This document shows, piece by piece, positions 1-7,656 of a DNA stretch of 64,000 nt (within the stretch, counting starts at the first letter, position 1; every line of letters starts with the position of its first letter). Below the pieces are notes generated by a model that saw only the letters and a program-made list of their open reading frames with translations, had not been told where the DNA came from and searched no databases. The position numbers and the translations under genes are program-made. Origin of the DNA: an uncultured Bacilli bacterium (lineage in GTDB: Bacteria; Bacillota_I; Bacilli_A; RF39; UBA660); the NCBI GenBank assembly GCA_934102215.1, contig CAKOSH010000002.1:124001-188000 (forward strand), read 5' to 3'.

Positions 1-1
1 T

Positions 2-853
2 GATTTTAAAAATAGTACATATTTTATTAATACAATTAATGTCGAGTATATATCTTGCATGTATAGTGTTAATAAGACTATATATGCTTTAACTGATCTT
101 AATTTTAAAAATAGCAATACTGGTGGTTATTTAAATATAATTACAGGAGATAAAGTTAAAAAAGTAATGTTAAACTCTGAAAATCCTTGTCATATTGCAA
201 AACATAAAAACGATTTTTTTATATCAAATTGTTCTTCTAATTTTATAACTGTATATAATATCAAGAAAAATATAGAAAAGAAAATTCCGTTAAATTGTAA
301 TTCTAATACGCATTTTACTTTTTTTACTAAATATGGATTGTTAATAATTGATTCAATGAGAAATCAATTATTAGTATATAATAAATCTAAAATAACAATG
401 TTATATCAATTTAAAATGAATGATTTTCCAAGACAATTTTGCGTGCATGACAAAATCTTATATGTTATTTGTGAAAAATCGTGTAATTTATATAGTCTTG
501 AATTAAAAAATAATTGTGTAAAATTAGTTAATTTACAAAACTTTAAATTTGATAAAAATTCTACTGGTTGTGTAATTAAAAGTATAGATAAGAATATATT
601 GATGTGTACAATAAGAGGGAGTAATAAAATATTAATATTCAATGTGAAAAATAAAATACCTGTATTGATAGGAACATATGATAGTGAAGGCAACTGTCCA
701 AAGGATTTTATTGTTAAAGATAAAATTCTTTTAGTAGTAAATGAAAAATCAAATTCTATATCAATTTTTAAAATTGAAAATGGCTATAAATTAAAACTAA
801 TAAAAAAAATAAAAAGAATCATTAGCCCTGCGTGCATATCTTTTTATGGTTAA
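2..853 (+). CDS. Lactonase-family beta-propeller protein (5' end outside window)
   Basis: The reading frame is open to the left window edge, so the N-terminus is missing; an internal ATG at 59 is probably not the start. About 283 residues are visible. They form repeated short strand-rich units typical of a propeller. The last blades read PKDFIVKDKILLVVNEKSNS and the end reads ISPACISFYG, which resemble the closing blades of the 6-phosphogluconolactonase-like family (COG2706 type). The substrate is unknown. The gene is 26 bp upstream of an acyltransferase and may share its transcript. A generic YncE-like propeller is the main alternative. Confidence 0.65.
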   Translation, partial: DFKNSTYFINTINVEYISCMYSVNKTIYALTDLNFKNSNTGGYLNIITGDKVKKVMLNSENPCHIAKHKNDFFISNCSSNFITVYNIKKNIEKKIPLNCNSNTHFTFFTKYGLLIIDSMRNQLLVYNKSKITMLYQFKMNDFPRQFCVHDKILYVICEKSCNLYSLELKNNCVKLVNLQNFKFDKNSTGCVIKSIDKNILMCTIRGSNKILIFNVKNKIPVLIGTYDSEGNCPKDFIVKDKILLVVNEKSNSISIFKIENGYKLKLIKKIKRIISPACISFYG

Positions 854-879
854 GCTTATTTAGGAAGGAATATAACAAT

Positions 880-1884
880 ATGTTTAGTGTAGTGATTAAA
901 AGTGATTTGAATGAAAAAGATATTAAGGATTGGAAATATCTTTGGAAAAATTCCAAATATAGAAGAGTATATAATTCTTATGAGTGGTATAATTCATGTA
1001 AAAAGAATTTTAAAGGCAAATATTTGGCTTTATATGTTTACAAAGATAATAAATTGGCGGCTATTTTACCATTTAAAGTATTATTTGGCAAAGTTTATGT
1101 TTCACCAGGTGGTAGATTTATAGATAAAAGTTCAAATTTATTTAAAGAAAATTGTAATATAATTAATTTTGTAATAAAAAAGCAATTAAAAAATAAAATA
1201 ATTATATTTAAAGAAGTTCCAGAAGAAGAATTGAAATTTTATGATAATGAATGCTTTTGCAAAATGAGTTCTATTAATCCATATGCTAAAATTGATGAAA
1301 ATTTATCAGTAATTTCTAAAAGAACAATTAAAAATATAAATAAAATATTAAATGAAAATAATGGTGACTTTTCATTAAAAATATATAAAGGCGATAATAT
1401 AAGAAATAATATAAATACTGTCTTTGAAATTGAAAAAAATAGTAATAAAGTAAAAAAGCATAGAACTATTTTTAATAGCAAAAAGGTTTGTAATTTTTTT
1501 AACGATATATCATCATATGAAGGAACAAGATTATTTGTTTTGGAATATAAGAGTAATAGTATTGCGCATACATTAGATTTTTTGAATAGTGATTATCTAC
1601 TAGGTTGTCACACTGCCTATTTAGATGAATATAGTAAGCTATTGCCAGGAAAAATATTAACATATTTTGTAATGCGTTATTGCTATGCAAACGATATATT
1701 AAAATATGATTTTTCAAGAGGTGAATGTGATAAAAAAAATCAATTTGCTAAAGACAAAACATATAATTATAATTTAATATATTGTGGTTATTGTTTAAAG
1801 CTAATTTTAAAATTATATTATAAAATAATTTATTTAATGAAGATGGTAAAGAGATTTTTAAGAAAATATAAAATTATTAGATGA
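880..1884 (+). CDS. GNAT/FemAB-like acyltransferase
   Basis: The protein has 334 residues. The start at 880 is chosen because AGGAAGGA (862-869) sits about ten bases upstream; a longer frame from 832 would overlap the previous gene. The N-terminal part (RVYNSYEWYNSCKK) and the C-terminal part with DFSRGECDKKNQFAKD resemble the CelD/BcsL and FemAB-like branch of GNAT enzymes. These transfer acyl or aminoacyl groups onto cell-envelope precursors or sugars. The protein is cytoplasmic, with a very basic C-terminus (KMVKRFLRKYKIIR) that could touch the membrane. The exact donor and acceptor cannot be told. Confidence 0.6.
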   Translation: MFSVVIKSDLNEKDIKDWKYLWKNSKYRRVYNSYEWYNSCKKNFKGKYLALYVYKDNKLAAILPFKVLFGKVYVSPGGRFIDKSSNLFKENCNIINFVIKKQLKNKIIIFKEVPEEELKFYDNECFCKMSSINPYAKIDENLSVISKRTIKNINKILNENNGDFSLKIYKGDNIRNNINTVFEIEKNSNKVKKHRTIFNSKKVCNFFNDISSYEGTRLFVLEYKSNSIAHTLDFLNSDYLLGCHTAYLDEYSKLLPGKILTYFVMRYCYANDILKYDFSRGECDKKNQFAKDKTYNYNLIYCGYCLKLILKLYYKIIYLMKMVKRFLRKYKIIR

Positions 1885-1913
1885 AAAAAACTGTTATTAA
1901 TATGAGATAAGGA

Positions 1914-1942
1914 TTTTATTTTAAAAAAATAAATGCTATAAT
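1914..1942 (+). promoter_or_regulatory. Extended -10 promoter for the RNA methyltransferase gene
   Basis: TATAAT at 1937-1942 is preceded by TG at 1934-1935, giving the extended -10 TGCTATAAT. The -35 (TTTTAT, 1914-1919, 17 bp spacer) is weak, as expected for extended -10 promoters. The gene starts 24 bp downstream. Confidence 0.5.
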
Positions 1943-1966
1943 TACAAATAGTGAGTGGTGATTTAA

Positions 1967-2992
1967 ATGATTACGTATGCTGGAACGTTTATTACTGGTT
2001 TTTCAAGTGTGGTAGAAGATAATTTGAAATCAAAAATTAATAATTGTGAAATATTAACTGTATTAGATGGATTAATAATATTTAGATGTAGTGAAGATAT
2101 ATTGAACTCAAGAATTCCGTTTTTGAACAATATATATTATGTTATTGATTTTAAACAGACAGATTCAAATACTAATTATAATTTTTCTTTACAAAATTTT
2201 GCTAAAAAAGTTAATGTTAATATAAATGAACTAAAAAAATTTATTAAGAAAAATAGTGATTTTAAAATATTAACTATAGATAAAAACCAGCCTACAAGTG
2301 TAAACTTTAAACTGATTGAACCATTAGAAAAGTTGATTATATCAAAATGTGGATTAAGGCTTAATAAGAGAAATCCTAAAACTGAATTTATTATTTTAAG
2401 AAGAAGTGAGGATCTTATATTATTTATGTTAAAAATATCTAACAATCGCCAAACAGAAAAAACATTGAAAAAAGGTGAATTACGACCTGAACTTGCTAAT
2501 TTAATGATATCTCTTTCAAATCTTAATGATACTGATATAGTTATAGACCCATTTTGTGGTAGTGGTGCAATACCTAAAGAAGTTATAAGACATTTTCCAT
2601 ATAATATGTGTTTTGCAAGTGATATAGATGATAATTTAGTTTCAATATTAAAAAAAGAGTATAAAGAAAATAATAAAAAATTATTTATCAAAAAGAGAGA
2701 TGCTTTAGATTTGAGCTATTTTGAAAATAATTTTATTGATGCCATTATAACTGATCCCCCATGGAATGTATACAATAAACAAGATATAAATTTTGAAAAA
2801 TTTTACGAAAAAATGTTGATTAGTTTTAAAAGAATTTTAAAAGATAGTGGTTGTATAATTATTTTAATGGGTAACATTGAAGAATTTGAAAAAGCTTTGT
2901 CTTTAGTTCCAGAATTAATTTTATTTAATAAAATTGATACTCTAGTTAATGGTAAGAAGGCAAGTGTGTATGTAATAAAGAAACACATATAG
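1967..2992 (+). CDS. RNA guanine-N2 methyltransferase-like protein (UPF0020/Trm14 type)
   Basis: The protein has 341 residues. The N-terminal half is divergent (THUMP-like position). The C-terminal half is a Rossmann methyltransferase with VIDPFCGSGAIPKE as the SAM-binding loop, an acidic SDID strand end, and the catalytic motif TDPPWNVY. This D/N-PP-W/Y motif is typical of N2-guanine or N6-adenine RNA methyltransferases. The GELRPELANL segment just before the SAM motif matches the Trm14/RlmL branch (usually H-pA.LRP..A). Whether tRNA or rRNA is the target is not determined. GGTGAT before ATG 1967 is the likely ribosome-binding site. manA follows after 8 bp. Confidence 0.7.
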   Translation: MITYAGTFITGFSSVVEDNLKSKINNCEILTVLDGLIIFRCSEDILNSRIPFLNNIYYVIDFKQTDSNTNYNFSLQNFAKKVNVNINELKKFIKKNSDFKILTIDKNQPTSVNFKLIEPLEKLIISKCGLRLNKRNPKTEFIILRRSEDLILFMLKISNNRQTEKTLKKGELRPELANLMISLSNLNDTDIVIDPFCGSGAIPKEVIRHFPYNMCFASDIDDNLVSILKKEYKENNKKLFIKKRDALDLSYFENNFIDAIITDPPWNVYNKQDINFEKFYEKMLISFKRILKDSGCIIILMGNIEEFEKALSLVPELILFNKIDTLVNGKKASVYVIKKHI

Positions 2993-3000
2993 GAGATTAT

Positions 3001-3945
3001 ATGAAAATAATTCAATTTGAAAGTAATGTGAGAGACTATATATGGGGTGGAACAAAATTAAGAAATAAATATCATAAAAAATCAAAATGTAATGAAATAG
3101 CCGAATCATGGGAATTATCTGCTCATTTAGAATATCCTTCAATAATAACAAACGAAAATATTTCTTTTAATGAGTTGCTGAAAAGAAAAGATATTCATAG
3201 GTTGTTAGGATATAATTATTTAAAATACTCATCATTTCCATTATTAGTAAAATTAATAGATACTAAAGATAAATTATCTGTTCAAATTCATCCTACAAAT
3301 GATTATGCTAAAAAGTATGAGAATGATAAAGGAAAAAGTGAACTTTGGTATATTTTAGAAGCAAAAAAAGATGCTGGTATATATATTGGGTTAAAATCAA
3401 GATATTCTAAGTATGAAATAGAAAAACTTGTTAAAGATAATAAACTATTTGGTGAACTTAATTTTTTTCCTGTAAAGGCTGGTGATAGTTTTTATATTCC
3501 TGCTGGAACTATTCATGCTATTGGAAGTGGAATAACTTTAGTTGAAGTTCAACAAAACTCGAATATTACTTATAGATTATATGATTATAATAGAATAGAT
3601 AAGAATGGTAAAACTAGAGAATTGAACATAGATAAAGCGTTGGATGTATATGATGTTAAGTTTAATCAATTAAAATATATAAAGAAAAATATTAATACTT
3701 TATCATTCGATAAAGCATTTAAAAATCATTACTTTAAAATAAAATTGTTGAAGATAAAAAACGAATACAATTTAAAAACAAGTTATAAGTCGTTTAAGTT
3801 TGTAATTTGTTTAGGTGGAAGTTGCTTTGTAAAGACAGCTAAAAAAATAATTTTTTTAGAAAAAGGTGATTCTTGTATGATTTTGGCAAATAGTAGATAT
3901 AACTTATTTGTTGGTGAATGTAATTTAATGGTTATATATATATAA
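3001..3945 (+). CDS. manA: Mannose-6-phosphate isomerase, class I
   Basis: This enzyme interconverts mannose-6-phosphate and fructose-6-phosphate, feeding mannose into glycolysis or GDP-mannose synthesis. The 314 residues begin with the family hallmark RDYIWGGTKL. The zinc site is visible: QIHPTNDYA, KSELWY and the cupin motif PAGTIHAIGSG. The length is normal for Firmicutes Pmi proteins. AGGAGAT ends right before the ATG (spacing about 4), and the 8 bp gap to the methyltransferase suggests co-transcription. The cytoplasmic enzyme may supply sugars for the envelope-modifying neighbours, which is inference. Confidence 0.93.
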   Translation: MKIIQFESNVRDYIWGGTKLRNKYHKKSKCNEIAESWELSAHLEYPSIITNENISFNELLKRKDIHRLLGYNYLKYSSFPLLVKLIDTKDKLSVQIHPTNDYAKKYENDKGKSELWYILEAKKDAGIYIGLKSRYSKYEIEKLVKDNKLFGELNFFPVKAGDSFYIPAGTIHAIGSGITLVEVQQNSNITYRLYDYNRIDKNGKTRELNIDKALDVYDVKFNQLKYIKKNINTLSFDKAFKNHYFKIKLLKIKNEYNLKTSYKSFKFVICLGGSCFVKTAKKIIFLEKGDSCMILANSRYNLFVGECNLMVIYI

Positions 3946-4014
3946 AAACATTTAATAAAAATAAATATTTAATGATATTAAATTTGAAATAATAATATCT
4001 TTTTTTAAAATAAA

Positions 4015-4041
4015 TTAGCACTCATGTATTGACAATGCTAA
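4015..4041 (+). promoter_or_regulatory. CIRCE operator 1 (HrcA binding site)
   Basis: The left arm TTAGCACTC is perfect, the spacer is exactly 9 bp, and the right arm CAATGCTAA matches GAGTGCTAA at 7 of 9. The -35 box lies inside the operator, so bound HrcA would block RNA polymerase. Confidence 0.88.
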
Positions 4042-4056
4042 AAATAGTGATATAAT
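4029..4056 (+). promoter_or_regulatory. Sigma-A promoter of the hrcA-grpE-dnaK operon
   Basis: Consensus TTGACA (4029-4034) and TATAAT (4051-4056) are separated by 16 bp. This is the strongest promoter in the window by sequence and is bracketed by two CIRCE elements. Confidence 0.88.
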
Positions 4057-4060
4057 TAAT

Positions 4061-4087
4061 CTAGCACTGAAAGAAAAGGAGTGCTAA
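4061..4087 (+). promoter_or_regulatory. CIRCE operator 2 (HrcA binding site)
   Basis: The left arm CTAGCACTG matches 7 of 9, the spacer is 9 bp, and the right arm GAGTGCTAA is perfect. It covers the transcription start and runs into the ribosome-binding site of hrcA. A possible GTG start at 4081 falls inside it and is rejected. Confidence 0.9.
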
Positions 4088-4098
4088 GGAGGTATATG

Positions 4099-5097
4099 AT
4101 GATAGGTAGTAGACAAAGAGATTTATTAAGGACAATAGTTGAAGAATATGTTAAAACAGCAAGACCTGTTGGTAGTAAATCTTTATGTAAGAAATTTAAA
4201 TGTTCAAGTGCTACTATACGTAATGATATGGCTGAACTTGAAAGTTTAGGTTATCTTGAAAAAACACATATATCTTCAGGAAGAATTCCATCTGAAATGG
4301 GTTATAGATATTATGTAGATAACTTGATGGAACCTAAAAAAATAAGTGGTGAAGATATGCTTAAACTTCAAACTATATTTAATAATCGTGATTTAGAACT
4401 TAATGATGCGATTAGTAAAAGTTTAGAAATAATAAGTGATATCACAAACTATACTTCAGTTGTTTTAGGTAAAGAATCAAGTGATAACAAATTATCTAAA
4501 GTAGAAGTAATTCCAGTTGGTGAAAGAGGCCTTGTAGCTATTGTAATCACTGATAAAGGTCATGTTGAAAATAAGAATTTATCTATTGATGAAAACATAC
4601 CATTAAGTGAGGTTGCTAAGACTACAGAGTTATTAAATAAAATGCTTGTTGGAACACCTATTGATGATGTACCTAGTAAACTAGAATTTGAAATAAAACC
4701 AATAATTAGAAATTATATTGAAAATTATGAAGTTTTATATAATGCATTTTATAATGCACTATCAAATTTCACTAGTGAAAGGGATGTCAAATTCAGTGGG
4801 AAAACTAATATATTAAAACAACCAGAATTCAGTACAGTTGATGATGTTAAAAATATCATAAGTAAATTTGAAAGCAAAGATATGGTGAATAAAATTGAAG
4901 AGGCTAATGATGAGGTTAAGGTATATATTGGTAGTGAGAGTGAAATTGATGACAATGTAACAATAGTTAAAACTAAATATAAGGCTAACAATGGAACTGA
5001 AGGAACTATTGCTGTTATAGGACCTAAAAGAATGGAATATGATAGAGTCGTAAATATGCTTGAATATTTAAAAGAACATATAGAGAGGAAGAAATGA
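4099..5097 (+). CDS. hrcA: Heat-inducible transcription repressor HrcA
   Basis: HrcA represses class I heat-shock genes by binding CIRCE; GroEL normally keeps it folded. The 332 residues start MIGSRQRDLLRTIVEEYVKT and contain the winged-helix VGSKSLCKKFKCSSATIRND (residues about 27-46), then the effector and dimerisation domain. The ATG at 4099 lies 6 bp after AGGAGG; an adjacent ATG at 4096 is possible. The gene is autoregulated through the two CIRCE sites upstream and overlaps grpE by 4 bp. Confidence 0.95.
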   Translation: MIGSRQRDLLRTIVEEYVKTARPVGSKSLCKKFKCSSATIRNDMAELESLGYLEKTHISSGRIPSEMGYRYYVDNLMEPKKISGEDMLKLQTIFNNRDLELNDAISKSLEIISDITNYTSVVLGKESSDNKLSKVEVIPVGERGLVAIVITDKGHVENKNLSIDENIPLSEVAKTTELLNKMLVGTPIDDVPSKLEFEIKPIIRNYIENYEVLYNAFYNALSNFTSERDVKFSGKTNILKQPEFSTVDDVKNIISKFESKDMVNKIEEANDEVKVYIGSESEIDDNVTIVKTKYKANNGTEGTIAVIGPKRMEYDRVVNMLEYLKEHIERKK

Positions 5098-5726
5098 TGT
5101 CAAAAAAACATACAGAAGAAAAAGAAAATAATAATAAAATAAATGAAGAAACAAAAGAAGAAGTAAATGAACAAACTTCTAATGAAAGCACATGTGAATG
5201 TGAAACAAATGAAGATAGTTGTTGTTCAGGATCATGTGGCGGATGTTCTGGATGCGGAAGCATAGACCCTGAAACAATGATTCAGATACTTGGAAGTAGA
5301 AATAAGGAACTTGAAGAAAAATATATGAGACTTCAAGCTGAATTCTTAAACTTTAAGACAAGAACTCAAAGTGAAATAAGTAAAATGCTTCAATATGAAG
5401 GAGAAGATTTCATTAAAGAAATACTTGTTCTTAAAGATAATTTTGAAAGAGCTATTTCTATGGATGATAATGATTTAAGTGATGAAGTAAGTAAATTCTT
5501 AAGTGGATTTAAAATGATACTTGGAAATTTAACTGCATTACTTGATAAATATGATGTACATGAAATTGAATGTCTAGGACTTGAATTTGATCCTCATGTA
5601 GCTGAAGCAGTACTAACTGAACATGATGAAAATAAACCTGAAAATGTAGTACTTGAAGTTCTTACTAAAGGATATAAATACAAAGATAAAGTTATTAGAC
5701 ATGCGATGGTAAAAGTAAATAAATAA
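5094..5726 (+). CDS. grpE: Nucleotide exchange factor GrpE with an unusual Cys-rich N-terminal segment
   Basis: GrpE releases ADP from DnaK. The 210 residues have the usual parts: a charged N-terminal tail, a long helix (NKELEEKYMRLQAEFLNFKT) and the C-terminal beta domain ending KDKVIRHAMVKV. Odd feature: about residues 28-48 contain seven cysteines (TCECETNEDSCCSG, then SCGGCSGC) that standard GrpE lacks. The ATG (5094) overlaps the hrcA stop; a second ATG at 5097 is equally possible. The gene is translationally coupled to hrcA and followed by dnaK after 21 bp. Confidence 0.93.
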   Translation: MMSKKHTEEKENNNKINEETKEEVNEQTSNESTCECETNEDSCCSGSCGGCSGCGSIDPETMIQILGSRNKELEEKYMRLQAEFLNFKTRTQSEISKMLQYEGEDFIKEILVLKDNFERAISMDDNDLSDEVSKFLSGFKMILGNLTALLDKYDVHEIECLGLEFDPHVAEAVLTEHDENKPENVVLEVLTKGYKYKDKVIRHAMVKVNK

Positions 5727-5747
5727 ATTAAAAAGGAGAGATAAATT

Positions 5748-7586
5748 ATGACAAAAATAAATAAAGTTATAGGTATAGATTTAGGAACAACTAATAGTTG
5801 TGTTGCTGTTTTAGAAGGTGGCGAACCAAAGGTTATTCCTAATGCTGAAGGAAATAGAACTACTCCTTCAGTAGTAAGTTTTAAAAATGGAGAAGTTAGA
5901 GTTGGAGATGTAGCAAAAAGAGAAGCTCAAACTTCTACTAATGTTATTAGTTCTATTAAGAGATTAATGGGAACAAATGAGAAAGTTGAAGCAGAAGGTA
6001 AGAAATATACACCTGAAGAAATTAGTGCTAAAATTCTTATGAATTTAAAAGAAACTGCTGAAGCATATTTAGGTGGAGAGGTAAGTAAAGCTGTTATTAC
6101 AGTTCCTGCATACTTTAACGATGCTCAAAGACAAGCAACTAAAAATGCTGGTAAAATTGCTGGACTTGAAGTTGAAAGAATTATCAACGAACCAACAGCT
6201 GCAGCACTAGCTTATGGTCTTGATAAACAAGAAAATGCTCATACAATACTTGTTTATGACTTAGGTGGTGGAACATTTGATGTTTCAATATTAGAACTTG
6301 GTGATGGTGTATTTGAAGTTAAAGCTACTAGTGGTAATAATCACTTAGGTGGAGATGACTTTGATAATGCTATTATTGATTACATTGTAAAAGAATTTAA
6401 AAAAGAAAATGGTGTAGATTTATCTAAAGATAAACTTGCTATGCAAAGACTTAAAGAAGGTGCTGAAAAAGCTAAAAAAGATTTAAGTGGTGTTAAGACT
6501 ACTCAAATTAGTTTACCATTTATTACTCAAGGAGAAAATGGACCTTTACATGTTGATATGACTCTTACAAGAGCTAAATTTGAAGAATTAATTAGTGATT
6601 TAGTTGAATCAACAAGAAAACCTGTTAGAGATGCATTAAAAGAAGCTAAATTAACTAAGAATGATATAGATAAAGTATTACTTGTTGGTGGTTCTACAAG
6701 AGTTCCATGTGTTCAAGAACTTGTTAAAGAAGAACTTGGAAAAGATGGAAGTAAAGAAGTTAACCCAGATGAAGTTGTTGCGATGGGAGCTGCTATTCAA
6801 GGTGGTGTTTTAACTGGTGAAGTTAATGATTTAGTACTTCTTGATGTTACACCATTATCACTAGGTATTGAAACTTTAGGTGGAGTAATGACAGTGTTAA
6901 TTCCAAGAAATACAACTATTCCAACTACTAAGAGTCAAGTATTTAGTACTGCTGCTGATAATCAACCTGCTGTTGATATCCATATCTTACAAGGTGAAAG
7001 ACCAATGGCTCAAGATAATAAAACTTTAGGACACTTCCAACTTGCTAATATCCCACCAGCTCCAAGAGGAGTACCACAAATTGAAGTTTCATTTGATATA
7101 GATGCTAATGGTATTGTTAATGTTAAGGCTAAAGACTTAGGTACTAACAAAGAACAAGCTATTACAATAACTGCTTCTTCTAACTTAAGTGATGAAGAAA
7201 TTGATAAAATGATGAAAGAAGCTGAAGCTAATAAAGAAGCAGATAAGAAGAGAAAAGAAGAAGCTGAAATTAAAAATGATGCTGAACAAATGATCTTTGG
7301 TGCTGAAAAAGCAATGAAAGACTTTGGTGATAAAGTAAGCGATTCTGAAAAAGAAGAAGTTGAAAAACTTGTTAAAGAAACTAAAGATGCTTTAGAAAAA
7401 GATGATACTGATGAAATTAAAAAAGCTAGTGAAAAACTAAGTGAAAAAGTAATGGAAGTATCAAGTAAAGTATATCAAGCTCAAGCAGAGGCATCTCAAA
7501 AAGAAGCTGAAAATACTGAATCTAAAGAAGATGAAAAATCTGATAAAAAAGATAATGTAAAAGATGCTGAATTTGAAGAAAAATAA
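5748..7586 (+). CDS. dnaK: Chaperone DnaK (Hsp70)
   Basis: This ATP-dependent chaperone works with DnaJ and GrpE. It has 612 residues: an ATPase domain starting VIGIDLGTTNSCVAVLEGG, the phosphate-2 motif VYDLGGGTFDVSILELGDG, a linker at NDLVLLDVTPLSLGIETLGG, the substrate-binding beta domain, and a charged helical lid rich in K/E ending DAEFEEK. The Gram-positive type is recognised by the absence of the 24-residue insert in the first lobe. AAGGAGAG precedes the ATG. It is the third gene of the CIRCE-controlled operon. Confidence 0.98.
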   Translation: MTKINKVIGIDLGTTNSCVAVLEGGEPKVIPNAEGNRTTPSVVSFKNGEVRVGDVAKREAQTSTNVISSIKRLMGTNEKVEAEGKKYTPEEISAKILMNLKETAEAYLGGEVSKAVITVPAYFNDAQRQATKNAGKIAGLEVERIINEPTAAALAYGLDKQENAHTILVYDLGGGTFDVSILELGDGVFEVKATSGNNHLGGDDFDNAIIDYIVKEFKKENGVDLSKDKLAMQRLKEGAEKAKKDLSGVKTTQISLPFITQGENGPLHVDMTLTRAKFEELISDLVESTRKPVRDALKEAKLTKNDIDKVLLVGGSTRVPCVQELVKEELGKDGSKEVNPDEVVAMGAAIQGGVLTGEVNDLVLLDVTPLSLGIETLGGVMTVLIPRNTTIPTTKSQVFSTAADNQPAVDIHILQGERPMAQDNKTLGHFQLANIPPAPRGVPQIEVSFDIDANGIVNVKAKDLGTNKEQAITITASSNLSDEEIDKMMKEAEANKEADKKRKEEAEIKNDAEQMIFGAEKAMKDFGDKVSDSEKEEVEKLVKETKDALEKDDTDEIKKASEKLSEKVMEVSSKVYQAQAEASQKEAENTESKEDEKSDKKDNVKDAEFEEK

Positions 7587-7598
7587 TTAATATGAGTT

Positions 7599-7620
7599 AG
7601 GGCTCAAGAAATTGGGCCCT
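7599..7620 (+). terminator. GC-rich hairpin after dnaK (attenuating terminator or processing site)
   Basis: AGGGCTC and GGGCCCT pair over 7 bp (one G-U) around an 8-nt loop. There is no real T-run afterwards, so it may only lower read-through from dnaK into pepF-dnaJ, or stabilise the dnaK message. Confidence 0.4.
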
Positions 7621-7656
7621 TAATTCTTATATAATACTAAGTAATAAGGAGAAGTT

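Noticed and set aside
4081..4098. GTG start for hrcA at 4081
   Set aside because: It lies within the CIRCE operator and upstream of the AGGAGG site; ATG 4099 has proper spacing.
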